A DNA stretch of 64,000 bases from Multivorans sp965232105 (GCA_965232105.1 OZ246956.1:4092001-4156000); one strand, 5' to 3'; positions 26,918-35,516 are shown, counted from the first letter of the stretch. A program made the numbers and translations. Notes: generated by a model not told the origin, from the letters alone.

Positions 26918-27310
26918 CTACGCGGGAAGTGCCGATTCGACGTCCGTCAACGAGAAGTCGTTGCCCTTGAAGAGAAGCGGGAGGTCCTTCTGGCGCGCGA
27001 GGGCGTAGGCGAACGTGTCGCCGAAGTTCAGGCGGGCGGGATGAAGGCCCTTGCCGAACCGTCGATACGCTTCGACGGCTACCAGCGCCTGTTCCGCGTC
27101 AACCGGTTCGATCTCGACGAAAGGAAGCAGGAGGAACTCGTCGAAGGAGGCGGACGCCTGTGCCTTCCCTGCGGTAACGGCAGCCAACTCGACCACCGAA
27201 CCGGCCGAGAGAACCGCGCCGCCAGCACCCAGGATGCAGTCCAGAAATGCCCGAAACTCCGGTTCCTCATGGAGAATCGCCACAACCGCCGAAGAATCGA
27301 CCGCAATCAC
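26918..27310 (-). CDS. VapC-type PIN-domain toxin (second VapBC locus)
   Basis: The 130-residue PIN nuclease has Asp5 (MIAVDSSAVVAIL), Glu41 (GSVVELAAV), Asp98 (NFGDTFAYALA) and Asp118 (LLFKGNDFSLTDV), a complete active site of the Rv0624-like kind. It would cleave RNA and be held inactive by the antitoxin upstream. Its GTG start overlaps the antitoxin stop (GTGA). It converges on the yghU gene with 15 bases between the stops. Confidence 0.87.
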   Translation of the reverse strand: MIAVDSSAVVAILHEEPEFRAFLDCILGAGGAVLSAGSVVELAAVTAGKAQASASFDEFLLLPFVEIEPVDAEQALVAVEAYRRFGKGLHPARLNFGDTFAYALARQKDLPLLFKGNDFSLTDVESALPA

Positions 27311-27615
27311 TTCGGTAAGCCCCGCTCATCGTAGAGCTTCTCGAAGAGCGTCTCGGACAGGGGCCGGTCCGGGTCAAGCGTCGGGTCAGCAGCCAGGGCC
27401 TCGGCCCGCAACTCGGGCCCCCTCTCGGCGAGCTTCGTCAGGGCCGCCCGAATCTCCTCTGGACTGCACTTCCGGACGCCCCGCTTCTCCTCGAGCGCCT
27501 CGATCGCGCTCTCGATCACCTTGACCTTGCTACCGCGGGCGCCTCCGTGCAGGACCTTGGCCAAGTACTCCACCCGCTCGTCGAGATCAGGTCGGTGCGC
27601 AATGTTGATGGCCAC
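27307..27615 (-). CDS. VapB-type antitoxin (Rv0623-like family)
   Basis: The 102-residue protein has the N-terminal DNA-binding and C-terminal toxin-binding layout of the Rv0623-like VapB group (AINIAHRPDLDERVEYLA, then SPEEIRAALTKLAERGP, ending with a Leu/Asp-rich tail PLSETLFEKLYDERGLPK). The start is GTG at 27615, with GGAG about 11 bases upstream. A (TC)9 tract lies 29 bases further upstream in the leader. It is coupled to the toxin by a GTGA overlap. Confidence 0.78.
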   Translation of the reverse strand: MAINIAHRPDLDERVEYLAKVLHGGARGSKVKVIESAIEALEEKRGVRKCSPEEIRAALTKLAERGPELRAEALAADPTLDPDRPLSETLFEKLYDERGLPK

Positions 27616-27644
27616 GTCGATTGTCTCCGCTCGGGTCTCTTCTT

Positions 27645-27662
27645 TCTCTCTCTCTCTCTCTC
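27645..27662. repeat. (TC)9 dinucleotide repeat in the second vapB leader
   Basis: Nine perfect TC units (GA on the vapB sense strand) sit 29-47 bases upstream of the antitoxin start. The tract is purine-rich in the mRNA and could serve as a slippery contingency sequence or an extended ribosome standby site. Confidence 0.7.
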
Positions 27663-27788
27663 AAGAGGACTTCATCGTAGCATCGATCGTAGCAACCAGA
27701 CGGACGGATGTCGGCCACCGGAGCGGGCGCAGCGACGCGGCCCTGCCTCCCCCCGGACACGGCCGTCACGAAGGCAGCGGACGCGGCT

Positions 27789-28811
27789 TTACTCGGCCGT
27801 CCCCTCCAGCACCGTGTACATCCTCTGCACTCCGCGAAGGTCCACCCGAACACGGGCCGCCGGCAGGTTCTCCGCGTGGTGGGACAGGTCGATCCGTTCC
27901 ACGGCATCCTCGGCAGAGACGCCCTCGGCGTGGAGGGCGGAGACGACCTCCCAGAGCTCCCTGTGGAACGCCTGGACGTAGTCGATCAGCTCAAGGTCAC
28001 GGAAGTACGGGCCGTGGCCCGGCAGAATGAGATCGAAGTCGAGCTGCTTCAGCCGTTCCAGGGTGGCGGGCCATTCGTTGACCCAGCCGTCGCCGGGCCA
28101 GGGCGGCCCGCCTAGCATCATGTCGCCGGTGAACACCAACCGCTCCGCGGGCAGGAAGACGACGACGTCGCCTCCCGTGTGGGCGCGGCCCAGGAAGTGG
28201 AGCTCGATCTCCCGGCCGCCGCGAAAGAAGGTCATCTTCTCCAGCAGAGTCGTGTCCGGCGCCACGGGATCGATCTCGACGGTCGACTCGACATGGGCAG
28301 CCTGGATGCTGATCTGCGTCTCGAGAGCTTGCCGCTCCTCGTCCGAAACCGTCTCCAGGGCCGCCCGCAACTCCTCCAGGGCCTGCCTGTCTCGCTCGCT
28401 TGAACCCACGAAGGTGTGCTCCTCGAGCGGCGCCGTCGCCATCTTCTGGCGGGTGTACTCGTGTCCCACAACGCGCACGCCGGGCCCGAACGCCTGGTTG
28501 CCATGGGAGTGGTCGTAGTGGAAGTGGGTGTTGACCAGGGTCCTGATCGGCTTGTCCGTGATCCGGCCGACGCCCTCGACCAACGCCCGACCGGCGGCCG
28601 GCGTGATGTGAGAGTCGACGACGAGGACATCCTCTTCGGTCACCACGACCATCGCGTTGCTCCGCGTGACCATCGCCCCGGTCCCGGCGACGAAGTAAAC
28701 ACCGTCGGCCACCTCCTCGAAGCGGTGCGTCTCCGTCTCGACGACGTGCTCCTGGGCGGCCAAACCCGAGGTCAGCAGGCCCGTCACGAACACGCAAAGA
28801 AGAACTCTCAT
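27789..28811 (-). CDS. secreted metallo-beta-lactamase-fold hydrolase
   Basis: The 340-residue protein has a Sec signal (VLLCVFVTGLLTSGLAA) and the MBL metal-binding motif HFHYDHSHGN near residue 97. The other ligands follow as FLGRAHTGGD, VFTGDMML and LPGHGP. The spacing fits the glyoxalase-II/quinoprotein-relay-like group that acts in the periplasm. An inserted region of about 50 residues (EEHTFVGSSERDRQALEEL ...) is helical and Glu-rich. The substrate cannot be deduced. Its ATG overlaps the kinase-like gene stop as ATGA. Confidence 0.87.
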   Translation of the reverse strand: MRVLLCVFVTGLLTSGLAAQEHVVETETHRFEEVADGVYFVAGTGAMVTRSNAMVVVTEEDVLVVDSHITPAAGRALVEGVGRITDKPIRTLVNTHFHYDHSHGNQAFGPGVRVVGHEYTRQKMATAPLEEHTFVGSSERDRQALEELRAALETVSDEERQALETQISIQAAHVESTVEIDPVAPDTTLLEKMTFFRGGREIELHFLGRAHTGGDVVVFLPAERLVFTGDMMLGGPPWPGDGWVNEWPATLERLKQLDFDLILPGHGPYFRDLELIDYVQAFHRELWEVVSALHAEGVSAEDAVERIDLSHHAENLPAARVRVDLRGVQRMYTVLEGTAE

Positions 28812-29464
28812 GGCTCGTTTCCTTTCCGCTGGTTGCGCCGGCCTGCCCAGCCGAGCGCCCTGGCACGGTGAACGATCTGCTCCGCCGCGCCCGGGAAGCC
28901 GAGTCGCTCCGTGTTGAGGACGAGGTCGTAGTGGCGCGGATCGTCGCAGTCCCGGGCGTAGTACTCGCGGTGGTAACGGACCCGGTTCGCGTCACGCCGG
29001 ACGACCACCGCTTCCGCTTCCTTCTCGGGCACGCCCATCACCTCAACGGCGACTCGCTTCCTGAACTCCGGTCCCGCGACGAGGCGCGCATGGAGCGCAT
29101 CCTCGCGCCACGCCAGGACGGCTGCCGAGGCCCGGCCCACGAACACGCAGCGTCCCTCGGCCGCGATCTCACAGACGACGCTGCGGGTGACGCGGACGAG
29201 GTTCCCCTCGCCGATCGGCTGCCCGATCGGCGGCGCCGGAAGGAACAGATCCGGTAGCTGAACGCTGGCGATGCGGGCAAGACGCTCCACGAAGCCCGGA
29301 GGCCGATCCTCCCGAGCCTGGACCTCCTCCGGCGGAACGCCCGCGCGATCCGCCACCGCGTCGATCAACGCGTTGCCGACCAGCCGCCACCCGAGCTGTT
29401 CCGCGACCAGCGAAGCCACCTGGGTACCGCCGGAAGCGTACTGCCTCGAGATCGTGATCAGCAT
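28808..29464 (-). CDS. cytidylate kinase-like family protein
   Basis: The 218-residue protein begins with ITISRQYASGGTQVASLVAEQLGW, the nucleotide-binding start of the cytidylate-kinase-like family (PF13189). Further conserved blocks are GRCVFVGRASAAVL and RVRYHREYYARDCDDPRHYDLVLNT, where catalytic and lid arginines cluster. The fold is a P-loop kinase, but the true substrate of this subfamily is not established. GGAGG sits 6 bases before the ATG at 29464. A longer upstream reading has no support. It is coupled by ATGA to the MBL hydrolase gene. Confidence 0.82.
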   Translation of the reverse strand: MLITISRQYASGGTQVASLVAEQLGWRLVGNALIDAVADRAGVPPEEVQAREDRPPGFVERLARIASVQLPDLFLPAPPIGQPIGEGNLVRVTRSVVCEIAAEGRCVFVGRASAAVLAWREDALHARLVAGPEFRKRVAVEVMGVPEKEAEAVVVRRDANRVRYHREYYARDCDDPRHYDLVLNTERLGFPGAAEQIVHRARALGWAGRRNQRKGNEP

Positions 29465-29547
29465 CGAGTACCTCCTGTCAACACACCGCGAGTCGATCGA
29501 CTCCGGCAGCAGTTCGACAGCATGTTCATCGTCTCCCTCCCGCTTCC

Positions 29548-30900
29548 TCAGGTAACCGACCCACGAGTGACCGCCGGTGCGGGCCTCTCCGATCTCACCG
29601 GCCGTTCGGCATCCGCGCGCGCGGCGTCCCGAAACGCCCTTCGGATCAACACGTCCATCCGTCGCAGGTCGGAACTTGCAAGGTAGAACACGATCGCCAC
29701 GACGACGGCGAGCAGCGAGGACAGCCCCACCGCGACCGGCGCGCCCCAGACCTCGGCCAGGGCGCTGATCGGCGCCACGCCCAGCATCGGCAACGAGAAC
29801 GACATGGTCAGGAAACCGGACACCCGGCCGCGCACCGAGTCCGGGATCAGGACATGAATCGCCGTGTTGTTCAGCGTCGTGTAGATGGCCTGGAACGCCG
29901 AGCCCGCCATCACCAGGGGAAGGCCGAGCCAGAACCACGGACTGAGCGCGAAGCCCATCATGAACATGCCGAAGGCGAAGACGCTGGTCATCATCAACCG
30001 GAGCCGGCGGGTCGAGTAGGACCGCCAGGCGACGAACGCGGCTCCCAGTACGCCGCCGACGCCCGCGGCGCCGCTCAACGCCCCGAGGCCGCCCGCGCCC
30101 ACTTGCCAGATGTCTTCGGCGAAGACCACGAGCAGGGTCTGGAAGGGCATGACGAGGAACATCGGCACCAGGCCGAAGAACAGCAGGATGAGGACCAGCC
30201 GGTTCTCCGCCACGTAGCGGAAGCCCTGCCCCATGTTGTGCAGCATCGAGTGCTTCGACGGGTCGGCCACCGGCGCCCGATCAACCCCCATCATGCCGGC
30301 AAGCGCCAGCGCGTAGAGGCCGGTGTTGATCGAGTACGCCACGTTGACGCCCGCGGCCCAGATCAGGAAGCCGCCCACCGCAGGCCCCACGACCCTGGTC
30401 ACGTTGACCGCGGTCATGCTCAGCGCCATCGCGTTCGTCAACCGGCGCCGGCCGACCACGTCGGCGACGATCGCGTTCCTCGCCGGCATGACGAAGGGGA
30501 AGACCGCGCCTACCACCGTGACCTGGACCAGGATGTGCCAGTAATCGAGCTTCCCGCTCAGAAGCAGGGAGAGCACGATCACCTCGGCCACCACCACCGT
30601 AGCCTGTCCGGCGGCCACCAGGCCCCTGCGTTCGAACCGGTCGGCCGCAGCTCCTCCGACCGGCCCCAGACTGAGCATCGAGAGCGCCACCATCAGGCTG
30701 ACGAGCCCCAACGCGAACTCGCTGCCGGTCAGGGAGTAGACGAGCCACGAACGGACGACGAGCTGGCCCTGCATGGCCAGGAAGAAGGTCGTGTTCGACA
30801 GGTAGAGCCAGCGGAACTGGGGGATCCGGAGCGACTCCCACATTCCGCCACGTCCAGGCGGCGGCCCCGGGGTCCGGCTGGGAAATCGTTGGACGGTCAT
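29548..30900 (-). CDS. MFS transporter (EntS/MFS_3-like exporter)
   Basis: The 450-residue integral membrane protein shows about 12 hydrophobic helices and the MFS loop after helix 2 (GGAAADRFERRGLV). Other family marks are SLMVALSMLSLGPVGG, MPARNAIVADVVGRRRLTNAMAL and the second-half loop DSVRGRVSGFLTM. The pattern resembles EntS-type exporters of siderophores or hydrophobic compounds. The start is taken at ATG 30900 because the first helix begins about 25 residues later; a longer frame upstream adds a low-complexity tail. No Shine-Dalgarno is obvious. Confidence 0.85.
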   Translation of the reverse strand: MTVQRFPSRTPGPPPGRGGMWESLRIPQFRWLYLSNTTFFLAMQGQLVVRSWLVYSLTGSEFALGLVSLMVALSMLSLGPVGGAAADRFERRGLVAAGQATVVVAEVIVLSLLLSGKLDYWHILVQVTVVGAVFPFVMPARNAIVADVVGRRRLTNAMALSMTAVNVTRVVGPAVGGFLIWAAGVNVAYSINTGLYALALAGMMGVDRAPVADPSKHSMLHNMGQGFRYVAENRLVLILLFFGLVPMFLVMPFQTLLVVFAEDIWQVGAGGLGALSGAAGVGGVLGAAFVAWRSYSTRRLRLMMTSVFAFGMFMMGFALSPWFWLGLPLVMAGSAFQAIYTTLNNTAIHVLIPDSVRGRVSGFLTMSFSLPMLGVAPISALAEVWGAPVAVGLSSLLAVVVAIVFYLASSDLRRMDVLIRRAFRDAARADAERPVRSERPAPAVTRGSVT

Positions 30901-30941
30901 CAGTTGCGCACCAGCCTCGCGGCAGGGTATCCCGGAGCGGG

Positions 30942-30968
30942 CTGACGGAGTCAATCCGCTGCTACACT
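30942..30968 (+). promoter_or_regulatory. possible promoter for tRNA-Thr
   Basis: CTGACG (30942-30947) and TACACT (30963-30968) resemble -35 and -10 boxes, though the 15-base spacing is short. Transcription would start about 35 bases before the tRNA. Confidence 0.3.
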
Positions 30969-31010
30969 CCGGCGTCCTCGCGCCGCGACCGGCGAGTCTC
31001 ACCCGGTCAT

Positions 31011-31085
31011 GCCGACGTAGCTCAGTGGCAGAGCAGCTGATTCGTAATCAGCAGGTCAGCGGTTCAAATCCGCTCGTCGGCTCCA
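31011..31085 (+). tRNA. tRNA-Thr (anticodon CGT)
   Basis: A complete cloverleaf can be drawn: acceptor GCCGACG paired with CGTCGGC, D arm GCTC/GAGC, anticodon stem GCTGA/TCAGC with loop TTCGTAA (anticodon CGT, reads ACG), and T arm AGCGG/CCGCT with loop TTCAAAT. The discriminator base is T and CCA is encoded. The McrB-like gene begins 26 bases downstream on the same strand, so the 3' end is a plausible integration site, but no repeated copy of it was noticed nearby. Confidence 0.97.
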
Positions 31086-31110
31086 GTTCTCCGAGGCCAG
31101 CAGTGCCCCA

Positions 31111-32565
31111 ATGAACGACGCTCTATCGCAGCTCTCGGAGGCGATTCGCGCCGGGCTCCCCGGACCAAGCAAGGGCTGCAAGCCCCTGATCGAGGGCCTG
31201 TTCGGGAGGCGCTACCACCGACGCCACTTCCAGACCGCCTTCATGCGGGATGCCTACGCGCTGGCGAGCGACGGCGGCGGCAAAGTCCCCTACGCCGGGA
31301 TCATCAATCCGGAGAACCCTCCGAGCGGCCCCTACGGGGGGACGAGCCTGGTCTGGTTCCCGGCCGAAGTTGGCTCGCTGATCGTCTTCGTCGTGGGCAC
31401 CCGCGGTTTGTCACCCGACGAGGGCATTCTGATGAGACCCGGCCATCGGCGCCGCATCGCATCGCTTCGACGGTACCTCTCCCGCGAGGGCGTAGCGACG
31501 TGGACCAAGCCCGACCCGGCGGCACTCGGCGTGAAGGTCCCTGAGTCGATCAGCGGGAAGTTCCCGAGCTTCGCCGCGGCATTCAAGAGATACGGCTCCG
31601 AGGTCTACGCAGCGGCGGAAGTTCCCGAAGACCCGGACGGCGCCCGGCGGGTGGTTCGGGCTTTCCTCGACCTGTACGCGTTCGAACGCGGCTGGCAACC
31701 CATGGCGGCCGCCAGGGCGGAGTACGAGCAGCTTCAGTCGAAGCTGCGTGAGGACCTGTTTCCAGCGGTCGATGCGGAGTCACTCCACAAGTTGTTGCGA
31801 GAGCGCCGCTTCGTCGTCCTTGAGGGACCGCCCGGCACCGGCAAGACGCGTCTCGCGGAAGAGATACGGCGTACCAGGTTCAATGGCTCCGGTATGACAG
31901 TGCAGTTTCACCCGGCCGTGACCTATGAGGACTTCATGATCGGCCTGAGCCCAGATGCGAGCAGCGACGATCTGCGGTTCGATGTTCGGCCAGGTGTTCT
32001 GCTGCAGGCGAGCGCCCTCGCCGCGGAGCGGCCGGCACTCCTGATCATCGACGAGGTCAATCGGGCGGACCTCGGCAAGGTCCTTGGAGAGGCGATCTAC
32101 CTCTTCGAGCCGAACACCGTCGGCGGGGAACAGGCTCGGAGCGTCCAACTCTCCCACACCTGGAACGGGAATTCGTCCTTCCAACTCCCGGAAAATCTCT
32201 ACGTACTTGCGACGATGAACACGGCAGATCGCAGCATCGCGAGTATGGATCTTGCGGTCCGACGGCGTTTCGCCTTCGTCACCATGTATCCGGACCGAAG
32301 GGTCGTGGAAACCCATGCGCCCGCGGTTGCCCTGGAGATTTTCGACCAGGTGGCCGACATCTTCGTTGAACATGCTCCACTGGACGCTCTGAGCCTGATG
32401 CCTGGGCATGCGTACTACTTGGCGAAGACTGAAGAAGAGCTGGGAAATCGTCTGCGATTCGAGCTGATTCCTCTCTTCGACGAATACCTGCGACAGGGCG
32501 TGCTAGGCGCGGCAAGCACCGAACTCCATGCCTTGCGGGACTCGCTCGCGGACCGGGTTGCTTGA
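31111..32565 (+). CDS. McrB-like AAA+ GTPase of a modification-dependent restriction system
   Basis: The 484-residue protein has an N-terminal specificity-type domain (about 1-200; GTSLVWFPAEVGSLIVFVVGT block) and a C-terminal AAA+ domain. The AAA+ domain shows Walker A GPPGTGKTRL near residue 239, Walker B LLIIDEVNRADLGKVLGE, and the McrB GTP-specific motif MNTADRSI near 369, followed by RRRFAF. McrB proteins drive an McrC nuclease that cuts modified DNA; the next gene is McrC-like. The target modification cannot be told from the unfamiliar N-terminal domain. The ATG at 31111 follows closely after a tRNA gene. Confidence 0.85.
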   Translation: MNDALSQLSEAIRAGLPGPSKGCKPLIEGLFGRRYHRRHFQTAFMRDAYALASDGGGKVPYAGIINPENPPSGPYGGTSLVWFPAEVGSLIVFVVGTRGLSPDEGILMRPGHRRRIASLRRYLSREGVATWTKPDPAALGVKVPESISGKFPSFAAAFKRYGSEVYAAAEVPEDPDGARRVVRAFLDLYAFERGWQPMAAARAEYEQLQSKLREDLFPAVDAESLHKLLRERRFVVLEGPPGTGKTRLAEEIRRTRFNGSGMTVQFHPAVTYEDFMIGLSPDASSDDLRFDVRPGVLLQASALAAERPALLIIDEVNRADLGKVLGEAIYLFEPNTVGGEQARSVQLSHTWNGNSSFQLPENLYVLATMNTADRSIASMDLAVRRRFAFVTMYPDRRVVETHAPAVALEIFDQVADIFVEHAPLDALSLMPGHAYYLAKTEEELGNRLRFELIPLFDEYLRQGVLGAASTELHALRDSLADRVA

Positions 32566-32566
32566 G

Positions 32567-34099
32567 GTGGCCCGCAGACCGCCCGGACAGAGAAGGCGCC
32601 CGAGGATGCGCAACCCACGCCGCCCTCGAAGACCCAACCGGTCGGCGAACCCGCCCGAACAGAGACCGCTGCACGTCGGGACCGACCACGGGGAACCAGT
32701 CCTGATTCCACCCTCCAGCCACTTTGCTCCGCCCCAACGAGACCGCGGCTGGGGAGCCTTCGCCGAGCCCTTCATTCGAGCGAACGAAGCAGCCCTGGCG
32801 GAACTCGACGTGAAGCCAACGCTTGAGGCTGGCGAAGAAGGTCTCCGGATACGGCTCCGGCCCGGCGGACGAGCCGGCGCCGTGCCTCTCTGCTCCGCAC
32901 AGACCCAACGCCCCATTGGGGGGTTCGTCGTCCGTCCGCGTTTCGGATGGGCCGGTGTGGGCCGGGTGCTGCATGCCACCGGTTGGGCCGCGGCGCCACG
33001 ACTGGGAGCCTTCCCGCTAGTCCCCGGTAGCGGACGCGAGGTGCCACCCTGGGTGATTGCCGGTCCCGTTCTGGAGAGGCTCCGGCAGCTTCTCGACTCG
33101 CAAGAGCGCGGCTACGAGGAACGCGAAGCGATCCTTGCGAAGCCGCGAGGCCGCATCCTCTGGGATCAGTACAGGACGGTCAGCCTGGCCCGCGGGAGGT
33201 GGCACCGGCTACCCTGCCGCTACCCGGAACTGGACGCGGATCCGAAGCTCCGGCGATTCATCCGCTGGACCCTCGAGCAGGTCCACCGGTCGCTCCTCGC
33301 GGCCGGCTACGACGACCTGATGGGCCGGTTCCTTGCAACCGAAGCCGCCGGGCTCCTCGACCGGCTTTCCGAGGTGACAGGCCAGGCCCCCTCCCGACAA
33401 CAACTCGACGAATTGACCCGGAACCGCCAGGTCTCCGGCACCGTGTTCCGCCAGGGGCTGGAGGCCATGGCGTGGACCTTTGACGAGCGGGGCCTCGGAG
33501 GGGGCCGCACCCTGGACGGTCTGGCCTGGCACCTCCCGCTGGCTGAGGCATGGTAGGCCTATGTGGAGGCGATCGTTCGGGAGGAAGCTGCCCGGACCGG
33601 CGGGGATGTACGAGTCGGCCGCCTGCGGGAGACAATTTTCCCCATCTCCTGGTCCGACCCTGTGCACAGGTCTCTTGGGCACCTTGAGCCGGACATCGTC
33701 GTCCGGCATGGCTCACGCGTTCAGATCGTCGACGCCAAGTACAAGAGTCACCTCGTTGAACTCGATGAACATGGCTGGCGAAGGTTCGCCGACGATCTCC
33801 GGGGGCGGCACCGGGCTGACCTTCACCAGGTTCTCGCCTACGCCTCCCTCTTCGAAGCAAGCGAAGTGAAAGCAACCCTGGCGTATCCGCTCCGTTGGGA
33901 CACTTGGGAATCCCTGAGTTCGCGCGGGCGGGACCGGTCGCTCGCGGAGCTCCTGCACGGCGGTCGCCGAGTCCTTCTTGAGCTGCGCGGCCTGCCATTC
34001 GGACAACCGCCAGGGGCGACTCGCGCACTCGGGAGGGAGGACATCGTCTCCTGGTCTCCTTCTGGACCAGGAACTGGCGGCCGTTCTCAACTCTCTTGA
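32567..34099 (+). pseudogene. McrC-like nuclease subunit split by an in-frame amber codon
   Basis: Two consecutive stretches in the same frame together form one McrC-like protein of about 510 codons. The first (to 33553) holds the N-terminal region with GFVVRPRFGWAGVGRVLHATG and the helical middle. A TAG at 33554-33556 follows AEAW. The frame then continues as AYVEAIVREEAAR to 34099 with the PD-(D/E)XK nuclease core: EPDIVV, then VDAKYK, and DLHQVLAYASLF. The nuclease half could be made only by readthrough or restart at GTG 33563. This may be a true nonsense mutation, a split gene, or a sequencing error. The start is uncertain (GTG 32567, one base after the mcrB stop, or ATG 32606 or 32528). 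Confidence 0.75.
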
Positions 34100-34130
34100 C
34101 CGGTACCGTCCTACATGCAATTCTGCATGT
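34096..34130 (+). promoter_or_regulatory. promoter and palindromic operator abutting the third vapB
   Basis: TTGACC (34096-34101) overlaps the McrC stop codon. The palindrome ACATGCA-ATTC-TGCATGT (34113-34130) ends directly at the vapB ATG (34131). A weak -10 (AATTCT, 34119-34124) lies inside it. This matches the architecture at 17.0 kb and suggests autoregulation with a leaderless transcript. Confidence 0.55.
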
Positions 34131-34370
34131 ATGAGCACGAAGACGATCGCACTCGAGTCCAGCATCTACGGCCGCCTCGCGGCGTTGAAGAGAGATGGCG
34201 AGTCCTTCTCCAAGGTCATCGACCGTCTGTTGTCTGAGGTAGCGGACGCACACACCGGGCGCGACATTCTCCGAGGCCTCGGGGGCTTTTCGCGCTTGAC
34301 GGAGAGTGACGCGGACCGGTTCCTGACCGTTGTCGCCGAGAATCGCGACAGCGAGCACTGGGAGCAATGA
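34131..34370 (+). CDS. VapB-type antitoxin (third VapBC locus)
   Basis: The 79-residue protein (STKTIALESSIYGRLAALKR, then GESFSKVIDRLLSE) matches the archaeal/bacterial VapB antitoxin group PF02697. The first half should be an AbrB- or RHH-like DNA binder; the second (RFLTVVAENRDSEHW) is the toxin-binding tail. The ATG at 34131 follows the palindrome directly. The stop overlaps the toxin start (ATGA). Confidence 0.82.
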   Translation: MSTKTIALESSIYGRLAALKRDGESFSKVIDRLLSEVADAHTGRDILRGLGGFSRLTESDADRFLTVVAENRDSEHWEQ

Positions 34371-34768
34371 TCTGCTTCGACACGACCTTGCTGGTCGATC
34401 TCTGGCGAAGTCACGAGTCTCATGACTCCTCGGCAAGGTCGCTACTCGAGAGGCACTCCGGGGAGGAGTTCGTCGTTCCATGCCACGCCGCCGGGGAGTT
34501 CCTCGAGGGGGGAGCCACGATCTCCGAGGCACGCCTCGCAGAGTCGCTGCGCTTTCTGCGACTCTTCCGGATCGGCGACGTCACGATCGAGACGGCGCTG
34601 CGCTACGCCCGCATCGTCTCTCACCTGAGGACGAGCGGCGGTCTCACGGGGCGTTCCAAACCCGATCTATGGATCGCAGCCTGGGCAGCGCAGAACGCCG
34701 CCCTACTGGCCACTCGAAACACGAAGCACTTCGATGGCATCCCGGGCCTCGAGTTGTTGCCCTACTGA
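34367..34768 (+). CDS. VapC-type PIN-domain toxin
   Basis: The 133-residue PIN nuclease begins MICFDTTLLVDLW (Asp5). Glu44 (HAAGEFLEG) and Asp100 (SKPDLWIAAWA) follow. The fourth acidic position is less clear: the usual TxDxDF is TRNTKHFDGIPG, with Asn118 and Asp123 nearby. This arrangement is common in functional VapC of the PF01850 group. It is coupled to the antitoxin and completes a small module directly behind the broken McrBC locus. Confidence 0.85.
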   Translation: MICFDTTLLVDLWRSHESHDSSARSLLERHSGEEFVVPCHAAGEFLEGGATISEARLAESLRFLRLFRIGDVTIETALRYARIVSHLRTSGGLTGRSKPDLWIAAWAAQNAALLATRNTKHFDGIPGLELLPY

Positions 34769-34795
34769 AACCACCGCGACCGCCGGAGCAACGGC

Positions 34796-34822
34796 TTGAG
34801 CGGAGCCATGCCGTGGTAGCTT
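34796..34822 (+). promoter_or_regulatory. possible promoter of the lipoprotein/DUF3604 operon
   Basis: TTGAGC (34796-34801) and TAGCTT (34817-34822) give a weak sigma-70-like pair at 15-bp spacing. The -10 resembles the TAGGCT and TAGGTT boxes at 37.6 and 38.2 kb. The downstream leader ends in GAGGAGG before the ATG. Confidence 0.35.
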
Positions 34823-34859
34823 TCCCGGCAGTTCTCCAACGAACCGAGGAGGTGGTCCC

Positions 34860-35516
34860 ATGAGGCTGCACCGGCTTCTCCTTTTCGCCGCCGTCGTTCT
34901 CCTGACCCTCGCGGCCGTGGCGTGCTCGCAGCAGGCCGAAGCGACGGACGCAGACGTATCCGCCGAAGCGCCGTCAGAGAACGGGAGCTTTCCGCTGAGC
35001 GCGAAGGGTTCGTGGACCATGGAGCGGTTGCTGGCGCTCGACCACGAGAGCACGGTCGCCCTGTGGAAGACCCTCCCAGCCGCGGACATGGCGGAACTGA
35101 ACGGCCACTACCAGGGCGTCATCCCCAACGCCGGTGACCCCGAGCGTCAGGCGAGCAGTTCCGGCTTCATGTACGACGAAGACTCGCCGCGCGGCTACTG
35201 GCTCGGCAAGGCCTACCGGCCGCTGACCGAAACGGAAGGCGAGGGCTACAACCGCTGGCGCTTCCCGGAAGGCAAGATCGTCCGGAACGGCCGCTTCGCC
35301 ACCCGCATGGGTCCGTCGCTCATCGACGGCAAGCCGACGTACATCATGGACTACAGCGCGTTCAACGACACGACTCTCGTCGACGAGATCCGCAAGCTGG
35401 ACGAAGGCGTCTACCTCGGCGTCGGAACGACGGAAACCGACGACGGCGGACGCAGCGCCCCCGGCCACTTCGCGTTGGTCGGACCGACGGACGAGTGGAT
35501 CGGCGTCGAAGAGTGA
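34860..35516 (+). CDS. lipoprotein of unknown function
   Basis: The 218-residue protein starts with a lipoprotein signal (VVLLTLAAVAC, lipid-modified Cys22) and a short acidic linker. The mature domain has no recognised family. Conserved-looking blocks are ESTVALWKTLPAADMAELNG, GYWLGKAYRPL, GYNRWRF and MDYSAFNDTTLVDEIRKLDEGVYLGVG. The latter part has the look of a lipocalin-like or streptavidin-like beta barrel, but this is only an impression. GAGGAGG lies 8 bases before the ATG. Its stop overlaps the DUF3604 start (GTGA), so both belong to one operon. Confidence 0.78.
   Translation: MRLHRLLLFAAVVLLTLAAVACSQQAEATDADVSAEAPSENGSFPLSAKGSWTMERLLALDHESTVALWKTLPAADMAELNGHYQGVIPNAGDPERQASSSGFMYDEDSPRGYWLGKAYRPLTETEGEGYNRWRFPEGKIVRNGRFATRMGPSLIDGKPTYIMDYSAFNDTTLVDEIRKLDEGVYLGVGTTETDDGGRSAPGHFALVGPTDEWIGVEE

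Noticed and set aside
31050..31085. tRNA-Thr 3' end as a proven phage or island attachment site
   Set aside because: No duplicated copy of this end and no integrase were noticed in the window; kept only as a possibility.
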